Translations under genes and position numbers: made by a program
Shown here: piece after piece, positions 45,975-54,557 of the stretch
Layout: each line of letters starts with the position of its first letter
How positions within the stretch are numbered: the first letter of the stretch is position 1
The notes under the pieces: generated by a model
Told to the model about the DNA's origin: nothing
Database searches by the model: none
What the model saw: the letters and a program-made list of their open reading frames with translations, nothing else
From: Klebsiella huaxiensis
GTDB lineage: Bacteria > Pseudomonadota > Gammaproteobacteria > Enterobacterales > Enterobacteriaceae
Reading direction: 5' to 3'
Length of the DNA: 64,000 bases
NCBI RefSeq assembly: GCF_003261575.2
Contig: NZ_CP036175.1
Coordinates: forward strand, 6,119,609-6,183,608

Positions 45975-47852
45975 ATGAAGGCATTAGCCGAAAAAATAAT
46001 CGCTGGCGTCGGCGGGCGAGAGAACATCATTAGTCTGATGCACTGTGCGACACGTTTACGCTTTAAGCTTCACGATCGGAGTAAAGCTCAGGCTGAGAGA
46101 CTTAAAAATACCACCGGCATTATTATGGTTGTCGAAAGCGGTGGCCAGTTTCAGGTTGTTATTGGCAATCACGTTGCTGATATGTTCAATACTATTAATG
46201 GGTTGATTGGGGTAATAAACAACGCTGATAGTGTAAAAAAAGAAGAGGATAAGGATAATATATTCAATAAGCTTATCTATATTATCTCCGGGATATTTAC
46301 GCCTTTTATAGGGTTGATGGCAGCTACCGGTATTTTAAAAGGTGTTCTGGCATTATCGCTCGTTTGCGGATGGACAACCGAGCAGAGCGGTACTTATTTA
46401 CTGATGTTTAGCGTTAGTGATTCCCTGTTTTATTTCTTCCCCATTATTCTGGGCTACACGGCGGGGCAACGATTTGGTTGTAACCCGTTTACTACGATGG
46501 TGATTGGTGGGGCGCTAACTCACCCATTGATTTTGCAGGCATTTGAAAAAGCGCAAAATCCGGATAACCCGATCCTGCATTTTCTGGGTATGCCGATTAC
46601 CTTTATCAATTATACATCTTCCGTGATCCCGATTATTTTTTCTGCCTGGCTCTGTAGCGTGTTGGAGAAAAGATTGAATCGATGGCTGCCTTCAGCCATC
46701 AAAAACTTCTTTTCTCCTCTGATTTGCCTGGTCGTTATTACGCCGCTCACCTTTTTAGCGGTAGGTCCGGTGTCTACATGGCTGAGTGAAATGCTGGCGC
46801 TGGCCTATCAGTTTCTCTATCAAACAGCGCCCTGGTTAGCTGGTGCAGTGATGGGCGGATTGTGGCAGGTGTTCGTAATGTTTGGCCTGCATTGGGGTTT
46901 GGTGCCGTTATGTATCAATAATTTCACCGTGCTCGGTTATGACACGATGCTGCCGCTAATGACGCCAGCCATTCTGGCTCAGGTGGGCGCCGCGCTGGCT
47001 ATTTTTATCAGCGAACGCGATGCACAGAAAAAAGTGGTGGCGGGGTCCGCTTCGTTAACCGGACTTTTTGGTATCACTGAACCTGCTGTTTATGGTGTTA
47101 ACTTACCGCGTCGTTATCCGTTTATTGTGGCCTGCGTGAGTGGTGGTATTGGCGCTGCACTAGTGGGTTTCGCGCAGACGAAAGTTTACTCTTTTGGTGT
47201 TCCGAGCATTTTTACCTTTATGCAAACCATTCCATCGACGGGGGTTGATTACACGGTTTGGGCCTGCATTATCGGTAGCGTCCTGGCAATGGGATTAGCT
47301 TTCCTTGGTACCCTGTTGTTCGGCATTTTTGGCAAGAAAAATAGCCAACCGCAACCAGAAGAATCCACCGTTGAACTGAACAATCAACCGTTGCAGAAAT
47401 TTGAAACGATCGTCTCTCCCATGAACGGAACTATCGTTCCTCTCGAACTGGTACCTGATAACACTTTCGCCAGCGGTTTATTAGGCAAAGGCATCGCGAT
47501 TTTACCTAATAGCGGCACGGTCTATTCGCCCGTTTCGGGCGAGGTTATCTCTTTATTTGAGTCATTACACGCCATTGGTATTAAGTCTGATGATGGCGCG
47601 GAGATCCTTATTCATGTTGGCCTTGATACCGTTAAATTGAAAGGACAGCATTTTACTTCTCATATTGATGTCGGTGATAAAATTTCTGTGGGTGATCTCT
47701 TATTGTCTTTTGACCTCCCCGCGATATCTGCTGCTGGTTTTAATCTCGTGACGCCAATACTAATAATCAATAGTGATGATTATATGGATGTTCTGGTTTT
47801 AGGGAAGGAACAGGTTCTTTCCGGGAGTGAGCTTCTGTCGATCATTAAATAA
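45975..47852 (+). CDS. bglF: BglF, beta-glucoside-specific PTS transporter EIIBCA
   Basis: BglF imports and phosphorylates beta-glucosides such as salicin and arbutin, and in E. coli also phosphorylates and inactivates the antiterminator BglG. The 625-residue protein has EIIB first with Cys24 (SLMHCATRLRFK), then the EIIC membrane domain (about 100-460, GITEPAVYGVNLPR), then EIIA with His547 (ILIHVGLDTVK). All phosphorylation residues are intact. The nearest upstream gene is phoU; bglG is absent. Confidence 0.95.
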   Translation: MKALAEKIIAGVGGRENIISLMHCATRLRFKLHDRSKAQAERLKNTTGIIMVVESGGQFQVVIGNHVADMFNTINGLIGVINNADSVKKEEDKDNIFNKLIYIISGIFTPFIGLMAATGILKGVLALSLVCGWTTEQSGTYLLMFSVSDSLFYFFPIILGYTAGQRFGCNPFTTMVIGGALTHPLILQAFEKAQNPDNPILHFLGMPITFINYTSSVIPIIFSAWLCSVLEKRLNRWLPSAIKNFFSPLICLVVITPLTFLAVGPVSTWLSEMLALAYQFLYQTAPWLAGAVMGGLWQVFVMFGLHWGLVPLCINNFTVLGYDTMLPLMTPAILAQVGAALAIFISERDAQKKVVAGSASLTGLFGITEPAVYGVNLPRRYPFIVACVSGGIGAALVGFAQTKVYSFGVPSIFTFMQTIPSTGVDYTVWACIIGSVLAMGLAFLGTLLFGIFGKKNSQPQPEESTVELNNQPLQKFETIVSPMNGTIVPLELVPDNTFASGLLGKGIAILPNSGTVYSPVSGEVISLFESLHAIGIKSDDGAEILIHVGLDTVKLKGQHFTSHIDVGDKISVGDLLLSFDLPAISAAGFNLVTPILIINSDDYMDVLVLGKEQVLSGSELLSIIK

Positions 47853-48022
47853 GTATAAATGACAGATTTCCTTTTCTGTAACCATGAGTTTAAAGGAGAC
47901 ATCTTTAATCTTTGCGTTTGAATGATAGCGTTTTTATATAGCGTCAGAGCCGGAGTGTTATCTGGCGTATTTATTTGTTAACGGTATTCCGTTTTATGCC
48001 AATAATTAGATAAAGGGATATT
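47853..48022 (+). other. bglF-bglH intergenic gap (place of bglB in E. coli)
   Basis: A 170-nt AT-rich gap with no frame or remnant resembling a GH1 phospho-beta-glucosidase. A short AACGG-TATT-CCGTTTT hairpin (about 47978) is the only structure seen. Confidence 0.6.
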
Positions 48023-49669
48023 ATGTTTAAAAGAAATCTGATTGCATCTGCAATTATTCTTATGGCTCCGCTTGCTTATACCGCTAATGCCATGGCGGAA
48101 TCACTGACGGTTGAGCAACGTCTTGAGCTTCTGGAACAAGCGCTTAAGGATACGCAGAAAGAGCTTAAAAAATACAAAGACGAAGAAAAGACCAGGACTC
48201 AGATATGGGTCTCAAATACTCAGCCTGACGGTAATAAAGGAAGCGCTGCTCAACAGGTGGTGAGCGCTCCGGCACCTGCGGGCAGTGCGCAAAAACCAGC
48301 CGCCGTACTGGTAAGAAATGATCAAACCACGGCTAATGGAGAATCTATTTATAGCTCTATAACGATGAAAGATTTCAGTAAGTTTGTGAAGGATGAGATT
48401 GGCTTTAGCTACAACGGTTACTACCGCTCTGGCTGGGGAACCGCATCTCATGGATCGCCAAAGTCCTGGGCTATTGGTTCGCTTGGCCGCTTTGGTAACG
48501 AATACTCCGGTTGGTTTGATTTACAGCTTAAACAGCGGGTATACCAGGAAGGCAATAAGCGCGTTGATGCGATCGTGATGTTCGACGGTAACGTTGGTCA
48601 GCAGTACTCCGCTGGTTGGTTCGGCGATAATGCTGGCGGTGAGAACTATATGCAGTTCTCTGATATGTACGTGAATACCAAAGGCTTCCTGCCGTTTGCG
48701 CCGGACGCGGACTTCTGGGTCGGTAAGCATGGTGCGCCGAAAATCGAAATCCAGATGCTGGACTGGAAAACCCAGAGAACGGATGCCGCGGCCGGTATTG
48801 GTCTTGAGAACTGGCAGGTGGGTGCGGGTAAATTTGATATCGCACTGGTACGCGAAGATGTTGATGATTACAACCGCTCGTTGACCAAAAGCCAGCAAAT
48901 TAACACCAATACCATTGATATTCGTTATAAAGAGATTCCTCTCTGGGATAAAGCTTCTCTGATGGTTACCGGGCGCTATGTGGCGGCTAACCAAAGCTCA
49001 TCAGAGAAATATAATGAAGGGAATAATGGATATTATGAGTGGAAAGATACCTGGATGGCGGGGACGTCATTAACGCAGAAATTTGATAACGGCGGATTTA
49101 ACGAATTTTCATTCCTGCTGGCGAATAACTCTATTGCCAGCAGCTTCTCGCGTTACGCTGGGTCCAGTCCATATACCACGTTTAATGGTAAATATTATGG
49201 CGATCATACTAACGGTACCGCCGTTCGCCTGACCTCTCAGGGTGAAACCTATTTGCGTGATGATATCATTATGGCTAATGCGATCGTTTACTCTTTTGGT
49301 AACGATATCTATAGCTACGAGACCGGAGCACACTCTGATTTCGAATCCATTCGCGCCGTTGTTCGTCCGGCTTATATCTGGGATAAATATAACCAGACCG
49401 GCGTAGAGTTGGGCTATTTCAAACAGCAGAATAAAGATATCGCAGGTAAGAAATATAACGAGTCCGGCTATAAAACCACGTTGTTCCATACCTTTAAAGT
49501 AAATACCAGTATGCTGACTTCGCGCCCGGAAATCCGCTTCTATGCGACGTATATTAAAGCGAAGGACATCGATCTGGATAAGAAAGTTGACAGCAATACC
49601 CGCAGCATTTTTGAAGATGGTAAAAACGATCAATTTGCCGTTGGCGCCCAGGCTGAAATCTGGTGGTAA
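48023..49669 (+). CDS. bglH: BglH, outer-membrane carbohydrate porin of the LamB family
   Basis: BglH is a trimeric beta-barrel porin that admits beta-glucosides and other sugars. The 548-residue precursor has a signal peptide (1-25, cleavage AMA). A short periplasmic coiled coil follows (SLTVEQRLELLEQALKDTQKELKKYK), then a variable linker, then a barrel that ends in the Trp-Trp motif (QAEIWW) needed for outer-membrane insertion. The barrel, from EIGFSYNGYYRSGWGTASHG on, closely matches E. coli BglH; the linker (about 55-110) does not. Confidence 0.95.
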   Translation: MFKRNLIASAIILMAPLAYTANAMAESLTVEQRLELLEQALKDTQKELKKYKDEEKTRTQIWVSNTQPDGNKGSAAQQVVSAPAPAGSAQKPAAVLVRNDQTTANGESIYSSITMKDFSKFVKDEIGFSYNGYYRSGWGTASHGSPKSWAIGSLGRFGNEYSGWFDLQLKQRVYQEGNKRVDAIVMFDGNVGQQYSAGWFGDNAGGENYMQFSDMYVNTKGFLPFAPDADFWVGKHGAPKIEIQMLDWKTQRTDAAAGIGLENWQVGAGKFDIALVREDVDDYNRSLTKSQQINTNTIDIRYKEIPLWDKASLMVTGRYVAANQSSSEKYNEGNNGYYEWKDTWMAGTSLTQKFDNGGFNEFSFLLANNSIASSFSRYAGSSPYTTFNGKYYGDHTNGTAVRLTSQGETYLRDDIIMANAIVYSFGNDIYSYETGAHSDFESIRAVVRPAYIWDKYNQTGVELGYFKQQNKDIAGKKYNESGYKTTLFHTFKVNTSMLTSRPEIRFYATYIKAKDIDLDKKVDSNTRSIFEDGKNDQFAVGAQAEIWW

Positions 49670-49710
49670 AGCTGGCAACGGTCAGGACAAAATTTTCAAG
49701 AGGAATAACG

Positions 49711-50877
49711 ATGAAACGACATGCTATTTATTTCGCTCTGGCGCTGGCGGGTGCAGCGTTTTTCGTCCATGCCGCGCCGTTTCCGGCAACGCCAAACGGG
49801 TCGATCCCAGTCAGCCAGTATATTACGCAGGTTAACGCTGATAAGAGCATAACCTTCCGCCTGTTTGCGCCGGACGCAAAACGCGTTTCTGTGGTGACGG
49901 GCGCAACGCCAGATACCTTTGTTTCTCACGATATGACTAAAGACGAGCAGGGGATCTGGACGTGGAAAGGCGAAGCTCTGGCCCCTAACCTCTACGAATA
50001 CTATTTTGATGTTGATGGATTCCGATCTGTTGATACCGGCAGCCGCTATCAGAAGCCGCAGCGCCAGGTGAATACCAGCCTGATTCTGGTGCCGGGCAGC
50101 ATTCTTGACGATCGGGCGGTCGCTCACGGTGAGTTACGGACGTTGACCTATCACTCAAAGGCGCTGAATTCTGAGCGTCGTGCCTACGTCTGGACGCCGC
50201 CGGGTTATACCGGTACGGGTGAGCCGCTGCCGGTACTCTATTTCTATCACGGCTTTGGCGACAGTGGTTTATCGGCTATCGATCAGGGACGCATCCCGCA
50301 GATCATGGATAATCTGCTGGCGGAAGGCAAAATCAAGCCGATGTTAGTGGTGGTACCGGATACTGAGACCGATGTTCCTGAAGCGATCGCGGAGAACTTC
50401 CCGCCGCAGGAGAGGCGCAAAACCTTCTATCCGCTAAATGCCAAAGCGGCCGATAAAGAGTTAATGAACGACATCATTCCGCTGATTGATGAACGCTTCA
50501 ATGTGCGTAAAGACGCGGATGGCCGGGCGCTCGCCGGGCTGTCGCAGGGCGGCTACCAGGCGCTGGTCTCTGGGATGAACCATCTTGAAAGTTTCGGCTG
50601 GCTGGCAACTTTCAGCGGCGTAACGACAACAACGGTGCCGGATGCAGGCGTGGAAGCGCAATTAAACCAGCCGCAGGCGATCAATAAGCAACTGCGTAAC
50701 TTTACGGTGGTCGTCGGTGAGAAAGATGTTGTCACCGGGAAGGATATTGCGGGTCTGAAAACTGAGCTGGAAAAGCAGAAAATCAAGTTTGATTACCATG
50801 AATATCCCGGTCTAAACCATGAAATGGACGTCTGGCGTCCGGCCTACGCCGAGTTTGTGCAGAAGCTATTTAAGTAA
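49711..50877 (+). CDS. yieL: YieL, secreted esterase-D/feruloyl-esterase-like hydrolase
   Basis: The 388-residue precursor has a signal peptide (1-21, VHAA). A CBM48-like beta-sandwich (about 30-125) precedes an alpha/beta-hydrolase esterase domain (about 140-388). The nucleophile is Ser278 in GLSQGG. His370 in GLNHEMDVWRPAY and Asp339 are the likely triad partners. Such proteins resemble xylanase accessory and feruloyl esterases. The ATG at 49711 has AGAGGAA upstream; the frame open further upstream overlaps bglH. Periplasmic action on plant-derived esters fits its place next to a sugar porin, but substrate is inferred. Confidence 0.88.
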   Translation: MKRHAIYFALALAGAAFFVHAAPFPATPNGSIPVSQYITQVNADKSITFRLFAPDAKRVSVVTGATPDTFVSHDMTKDEQGIWTWKGEALAPNLYEYYFDVDGFRSVDTGSRYQKPQRQVNTSLILVPGSILDDRAVAHGELRTLTYHSKALNSERRAYVWTPPGYTGTGEPLPVLYFYHGFGDSGLSAIDQGRIPQIMDNLLAEGKIKPMLVVVPDTETDVPEAIAENFPPQERRKTFYPLNAKAADKELMNDIIPLIDERFNVRKDADGRALAGLSQGGYQALVSGMNHLESFGWLATFSGVTTTTVPDAGVEAQLNQPQAINKQLRNFTVVVGEKDVVTGKDIAGLKTELEKQKIKFDYHEYPGLNHEMDVWRPAYAEFVQKLFK

Positions 50878-50911
50878 AAGATAAGGGGCCAGGATTCTGG
50901 CCCCTTATCTT
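50878..50911 (+). other. Perfect 15-bp hairpin between yieL and yieK
   Basis: AAGATAAGGGGCCAG (50878-50892) and CTGGCCCCTTATCTT (50897-50911) pair perfectly with loop GATT. The following TCAATATTT is not a T-run, so it is a weak terminator at most. It may lower yieK expression relative to yieL or protect the upstream mRNA. Confidence 0.8.
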
Positions 50912-50932
50912 CAATATTTACAGGGAGATAAA

Positions 50933-51655
50933 ATGAAATTAATCGTGACGGAAGATTATGAAGAGATGAGCCTGGTCGCCAGCCATCATGTCCTGGGCTA
51001 CATCACCGCACCGCGGAGGATGAATTTGGCGGTGACGGCAGGCAGCACGCCGAAGAAAATGTATGAGCATTTGACTGCTGCCATCAAAGGGAAACCCTTT
51101 TATTCTCAGGTTCATTATTACAATTTTGATGAGATTCCTTTCCGCGGCCAGGATCGTGAGGGCATCACCATCAGTAATCTGCGTAATCTGTTTTTCACTC
51201 CCGCGCAGATTCAGGAACAGAATATCCACAAGCTCAGCCATGAAAACTTTATGCACCATGACCGTCAGTTACAGGAAGATGGTGGCCTTGACCTGATCGT
51301 TATGGGGCTGGGTGCTGACGGCCATTTTTGCGGTAACCTGCCAAATACCACGCGTTTCCACGATGCGACGGTTGAAGTTCCGATTGCCGGGGAGATGGTA
51401 GGCCTTGTTGCACATGGCGAAATGGGCGGGGATTTCTCAGTGGTACCGGATAGCTACGTTACCATGGGGCCGAAAAGCGTGATGGCGGCGAAAAATCTGC
51501 TGCTTATCGCCAGCGGTGCGGCAAAAGCTCAGGCGCTGAAACAGGTTATTGAAGGAGAGGTGAGCGAGCAGGTTCCAGCTTCCGTACTGAAACTGCATCC
51601 TTCACTGGTGATTATTGCTGATAAGGCGGCTGTTGCAGAGTTGAGCAAGCCGTAG
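50933..51655 (+). CDS. yieK: YieK, glucosamine-6-phosphate deaminase-like protein
   Basis: A 240-residue protein of the NagB/6-phosphogluconolactonase fold. The phosphate loop TAGSTPKKMYEHL lies at about residues 36-48, and the GLGADGHFCGNLP block corresponds to the NagB active-site segment. True deaminase activity has not been established for YieK in E. coli. It follows yieL after a strong hairpin and is the last gene in this direction before the convergent yieH. Confidence 0.9.
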   Translation: MKLIVTEDYEEMSLVASHHVLGYITAPRRMNLAVTAGSTPKKMYEHLTAAIKGKPFYSQVHYYNFDEIPFRGQDREGITISNLRNLFFTPAQIQEQNIHKLSHENFMHHDRQLQEDGGLDLIVMGLGADGHFCGNLPNTTRFHDATVEVPIAGEMVGLVAHGEMGGDFSVVPDSYVTMGPKSVMAAKNLLLIASGAAKAQALKQVIEGEVSEQVPASVLKLHPSLVIIADKAAVAELSKP

Positions 51656-51664
51656 CTTCACCAG

Positions 51665-51684
51665 GAGCCTATTCCATTAGGCTC
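51665..51684 (+). terminator. Hairpin downstream of yieK
   Basis: GAGCCTA (51665-51671) and TAGGCTC (51678-51684) form a perfect 7-bp stem with a 6-nt loop, 10 nt after the yieK stop. No T-run follows, so termination strength is doubtful. Confidence 0.5.
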
Positions 51685-51686
51685 TA

Positions 51687-51727
51687 AGCGTAGCGCAATC
51701 CGGGATAACGCTGGATTGCGCTACGCT
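51687..51727. repeat. REP-like perfect inverted repeat between yieK and yieH
   Basis: AGCGTAGCGCAATCC (51687-51701) and GGATTGCGCTACGCT (51713-51727) form a perfect 15-bp stem with an 11-nt loop. The GC-rich arms in a convergent intergenic gap resemble REP or bacterial interspersed palindromes. It can stop or protect transcripts from both sides. Confidence 0.75.
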
Positions 51728-51733
51728 CCGCAT

Positions 51734-52399
51734 TTATCGAGTAATATCCCAGCCGCGCGCTTTCCACAGGTCCGGTAATTCGTCCAGGTGGGTAAACGTC
51801 GTCACTTTCGGATGCACGATCGGTTTGTTATGCGGATCGGCGCAGAAGTAGAATACCTCCATTCCGGCAGCGATCCCTGACTGCGCGCCTGCGCTGGAAT
51901 CATCGACCAGAATGCAGTTCTCGACGTTCACGTTCATCGCTTTTGCGGCATGGAGCATCAGGGCCGGATCGGGCTTCCAGCGCTGGATGTCGTACCCGCT
52001 GTAGAGACGCTCAGGAAAATGGTGCAGCATTCCGGTTTTGCCGAGAGAGTGCTGCATTTTGCTCACCGGGCCGTTGGAGACCACGCACATCGGCACCTTG
52101 ACCGAATCCAGCAGCGCCTGTGCGCCAGGGATGACTTCCAGTTCAGTATCAAAGAGACGCGCAACTTCATCGCGGTAAACCGGCTCAAGAGTCGCTTTTT
52201 GCAGGTCAACGCCGTACTCCGCGTTAATGGTGTCGATAATCTCGTAAAGTTTTACGCCCTTGAAGCGCTTAAAAATTTCTTCTAAATCCAGCGTAATGCC
52301 AAATTCCCTGAACATATGGACGTAGGCGCGGGAGCAGATCACCTCGCTGTCGACCAGCGTGCCGTCACAGTCGAAAAATACTGATTCTGGTTGGGTCAT
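51734..52399 (-). CDS. yieH: YieH, HAD-family phosphatase (6-phosphogluconate phosphatase)
   Basis: A 221-residue HAD hydrolase; the E. coli orthologue dephosphorylates 6-phosphogluconate in vitro. Motif I FFDCDGTLVDS gives Asp10 and Asp12. Motif II is VVSNGP, motif III the Lys in RWKPDPALM, and motif IV CILVDDSSAG. A cap domain lies between motifs I and II. It reads divergently from adeP across 167 nt. Confidence 0.95.
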   Translation of the reverse strand: MTQPESVFFDCDGTLVDSEVICSRAYVHMFREFGITLDLEEIFKRFKGVKLYEIIDTINAEYGVDLQKATLEPVYRDEVARLFDTELEVIPGAQALLDSVKVPMCVVSNGPVSKMQHSLGKTGMLHHFPERLYSGYDIQRWKPDPALMLHAAKAMNVNVENCILVDDSSAGAQSGIAAGMEVFYFCADPHNKPIVHPKVTTFTHLDELPDLWKARGWDITR

Positions 52400-52440
52400 G
52401 TCGTTTCCATTTTAGTAAGTTAACGTTTTCGTCATGCTGA

Positions 52441-52469
52441 TTCGTGAGACGCAATCGTTGCCGTATAAG
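52441..52469 (+). promoter_or_regulatory. Candidate adeP promoter
   Basis: TTCGTG (52441-52446) and TATAAG (52464-52469) have a 17-bp spacer that is almost entirely filled by a PurR-like box. The start would be about 90 nt before the adeP ATG. Confidence 0.45.
52449..52464. promoter_or_regulatory. Candidate PurR operator upstream of adeP
   Basis: ACGCAATCGTTGCCGT matches the PurR palindrome ACGCAAACGTTTGCGT at 13 of 16 positions, including the central CGTT. Purine-dependent repression would fit an adenine transporter gene. Confidence 0.65.
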
Positions 52470-52566
52470 CAAAATCAATGAAAAAAAGTATCTCACAACT
52501 GCCCTTATTGTCGCATTTTGGTATAGGATAGCGACGAATTTTCCCTCCTTTGTTCGGAAACCGATA

Positions 52567-53904
52567 ATGAGTCAACAACAAACCAGCCAGTCTTCTGGCC
52601 AGGGTCTGCTGGAGCGCGTGTTCAAACTCCGCGAACACGGCACGACGGCACGTACCGAAGCGATTGCAGGTTTCACCACCTTCCTGACGATGGTGTACAT
52701 CGTTTTCGTTAACCCACAGATTCTCGGCGTGGCGGGTATGGATACCAGCGCTGTTTTCGTCACCACCTGTCTGATCGCCGCATTCGGCAGCATCATGATG
52801 GGGCTGTTTGCTAACCTGCCGGTGGCACTGGCACCAGCAATGGGCCTTAATGCCTTCTTTGCGTTTGTCGTGGTCCAGGCGATGGGACTGCCGTGGCAGG
52901 TCGGAATGGGCGCGATTTTCTGGGGCGCTGTAGGCCTGCTGCTGCTGACGATTTTCCGCGTACGCTACTGGATGATTGCTAATATCCCGGTTAGCCTGCG
53001 CGTCGGTATCACCAGCGGTATCGGTCTGTTTATCGGCATGATGGGCCTGAAAAACGCGGGTGTGATTGTCGCAAACAAAGACACCCTGGTGAGTATTGGC
53101 AACCTGACGTCCCACAGCGTATTGCTGGGTATTCTTGGCTTCTTTATTATCGCGATTCTGGCTTCCCGCAATATTCACGCGGCGGTACTGGTTTCTATCG
53201 TGGTCACCACGCTGCTGGGCTGGATATTGGGTGATGTTCACTATACCGGCATCGTTTCTGCGCCGCCGAGCGTGACCACGGTGATTGGTCATGTGGATCT
53301 GGCGGGCTCGCTGAACCTCGGTCTGGCAGGCGTGATCTTCTCGTTTATGCTGGTGAACCTGTTTGACTCCTCCGGTACCCTGATCGGCGTGACTGATAAA
53401 GCCGGTCTGGCCGATGAGAAGGGTAAGTTCCCGCGCATGAAGCAGGCGCTGTTTGTCGATAGCGTTTCGTCCGTTGCGGGTTCTTTTATTGGCACCTCTT
53501 CCGTAACTGCCTATATCGAATCGTCTTCAGGGGTTTCCGTTGGCGGCCGCACCGGCTTAACCGCTGTAGTGGTTGGTCTTCTGTTCCTGCTGGTTATCTT
53601 CCTGTCGCCGCTGGCAGGCATGGTTCCTGCCTATGCCGCAGCCGGTGCGCTGATTTACGTTGGCGTTCTGATGACGTCCAGCCTGGCGCGAGTGAAGTGG
53701 GATGACCTGACCGAATCGGTTCCTGCGTTTATTACCGCCGTGATGATGCCGTTTAGCTTCTCTATTACCGAAGGTATTGCCTTAGGCTTTATCTCTTACT
53801 GCGTGATGAAGATTGGTACCGGCCGTCTGCGTGACCTCAGCCCATGCGTGATTGTGGTTTCACTGCTGTTCGTGCTGAAGATTGTGTTTATCGACGCTCA
53901 TTAA
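52567..53904 (+). CDS. adeP: AdeP (PurP/YieG), adenine:proton symporter
   Basis: High-affinity adenine permease of the NCS2/AzgA type. The 445-residue protein has about 13 hydrophobic segments with the motifs GFTTFLTMVYIVFVNPQIL, ALAPAMGLNAFFAF and LFDSSGTLIGVTDKAGL. The C-terminal GTSSVTAYIESSSGVSVGGRTGLTAV holds the conserved substrate-site residues. ATG 52567 (MSQQQTSQS) gives the E. coli length; codons upstream in frame are unlike the family. A PurR-like box lies about 100 nt upstream. Confidence 0.96.
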   Translation: MSQQQTSQSSGQGLLERVFKLREHGTTARTEAIAGFTTFLTMVYIVFVNPQILGVAGMDTSAVFVTTCLIAAFGSIMMGLFANLPVALAPAMGLNAFFAFVVVQAMGLPWQVGMGAIFWGAVGLLLLTIFRVRYWMIANIPVSLRVGITSGIGLFIGMMGLKNAGVIVANKDTLVSIGNLTSHSVLLGILGFFIIAILASRNIHAAVLVSIVVTTLLGWILGDVHYTGIVSAPPSVTTVIGHVDLAGSLNLGLAGVIFSFMLVNLFDSSGTLIGVTDKAGLADEKGKFPRMKQALFVDSVSSVAGSFIGTSSVTAYIESSSGVSVGGRTGLTAVVVGLLFLLVIFLSPLAGMVPAYAAAGALIYVGVLMTSSLARVKWDDLTESVPAFITAVMMPFSFSITEGIALGFISYCVMKIGTGRLRDLSPCVIVVSLLFVLKIVFIDAH

Positions 53905-53910
53905 TGCGCG

Positions 53911-53948
53911 TTCCCCTCACACTCGGCATGCTGGCGAGTGTGAGGGAA
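53911..53948. terminator. Bidirectional hairpin between adeP and yieF
   Basis: TTCCCCTCACACTCG (53911-53925) and CGAGTGTGAGGGAA (53935-53948) form a 14-bp stem with one bulged C and a 9-nt loop in the 49-nt convergent gap. The T-runs are absent, so it may act mainly as a 3' end stabiliser. Confidence 0.7.
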
Positions 53949-53953
53949 CAATA

Positions 53954-54520
53954 CTACGCTTTAACCCGCTGAATATACTCGGCAAAGGCGCTTAGCTGCC
54001 CGCTGAGATGATCGAGCGTACTCTGATCGACCACTTTCCCCTCCTGCGGATCGACCTTGTTCTGAATCACGCCGCCCATAAACTCTGGCTTGTTCATCAC
54101 CATCGCATCGAGGAAGACCAGAATCTGACGCAGATGATACTGGCAGCGCGCGCCGCCAATAGCGCCCATTGAGCTGGTTTGAATCAATACCGGTTTGCCG
54201 GATAGGGGTTGTTCTGGCAGGCGAGACAGCCAGTCGATGGCATTTTTCAGGCCTCCGGGAACCGAGTAGTTATATTCTGGAGTCACGATAACCACACCAT
54301 CCGCTTCGCGAATTTTCTGAGCAATATCCTGCACGCTTTGCGGGAATCCCTCTTCCTGTTGGGCGTCAGCATCGTACAGCGGAATCGCGCCAATGGATGG
54401 TAACGCGGAGATTTCCATTCCCGCAGGCGCAATGCCGGGCAGGGTGCGCGCTACCATGGCATTAAAAGAGCCCTTGCGCAGGCTTCCGAGTAACGTAACA
54501 ACTTTCAACGTATCAGACAT
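53954..54520 (-). CDS. yieF: YieF (ChrR), NADPH-dependent FMN quinone/chromate reductase
   Basis: A 188-residue flavodoxin-fold reductase; the E. coli orthologue reduces quinones by two electrons and chromate in vitro, and protects from oxidative stress. The FMN phosphate loop LLGSLRKGSFN lies at residues 10-20, and the PEYNYSVPGGLKNAIDWLSR motif is near residue 82. Length equals E. coli. It follows yieE by 37 nt and is likely co-transcribed with it. Confidence 0.95.
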   Translation of the reverse strand: MSDTLKVVTLLGSLRKGSFNAMVARTLPGIAPAGMEISALPSIGAIPLYDADAQQEEGFPQSVQDIAQKIREADGVVIVTPEYNYSVPGGLKNAIDWLSRLPEQPLSGKPVLIQTSSMGAIGGARCQYHLRQILVFLDAMVMNKPEFMGGVIQNKVDPQEGKVVDQSTLDHLSGQLSAFAEYIQRVKA

Positions 54521-54557
54521 GATTGCTCCTTTGCATCATGATGGCCGGACGGGCCGG

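Noticed and set aside
52432..53292. 286-codon minus-strand frame opposite adeP
   Set aside because: Same type of shadow, with His/Asn/Gln-rich composition and no motif.
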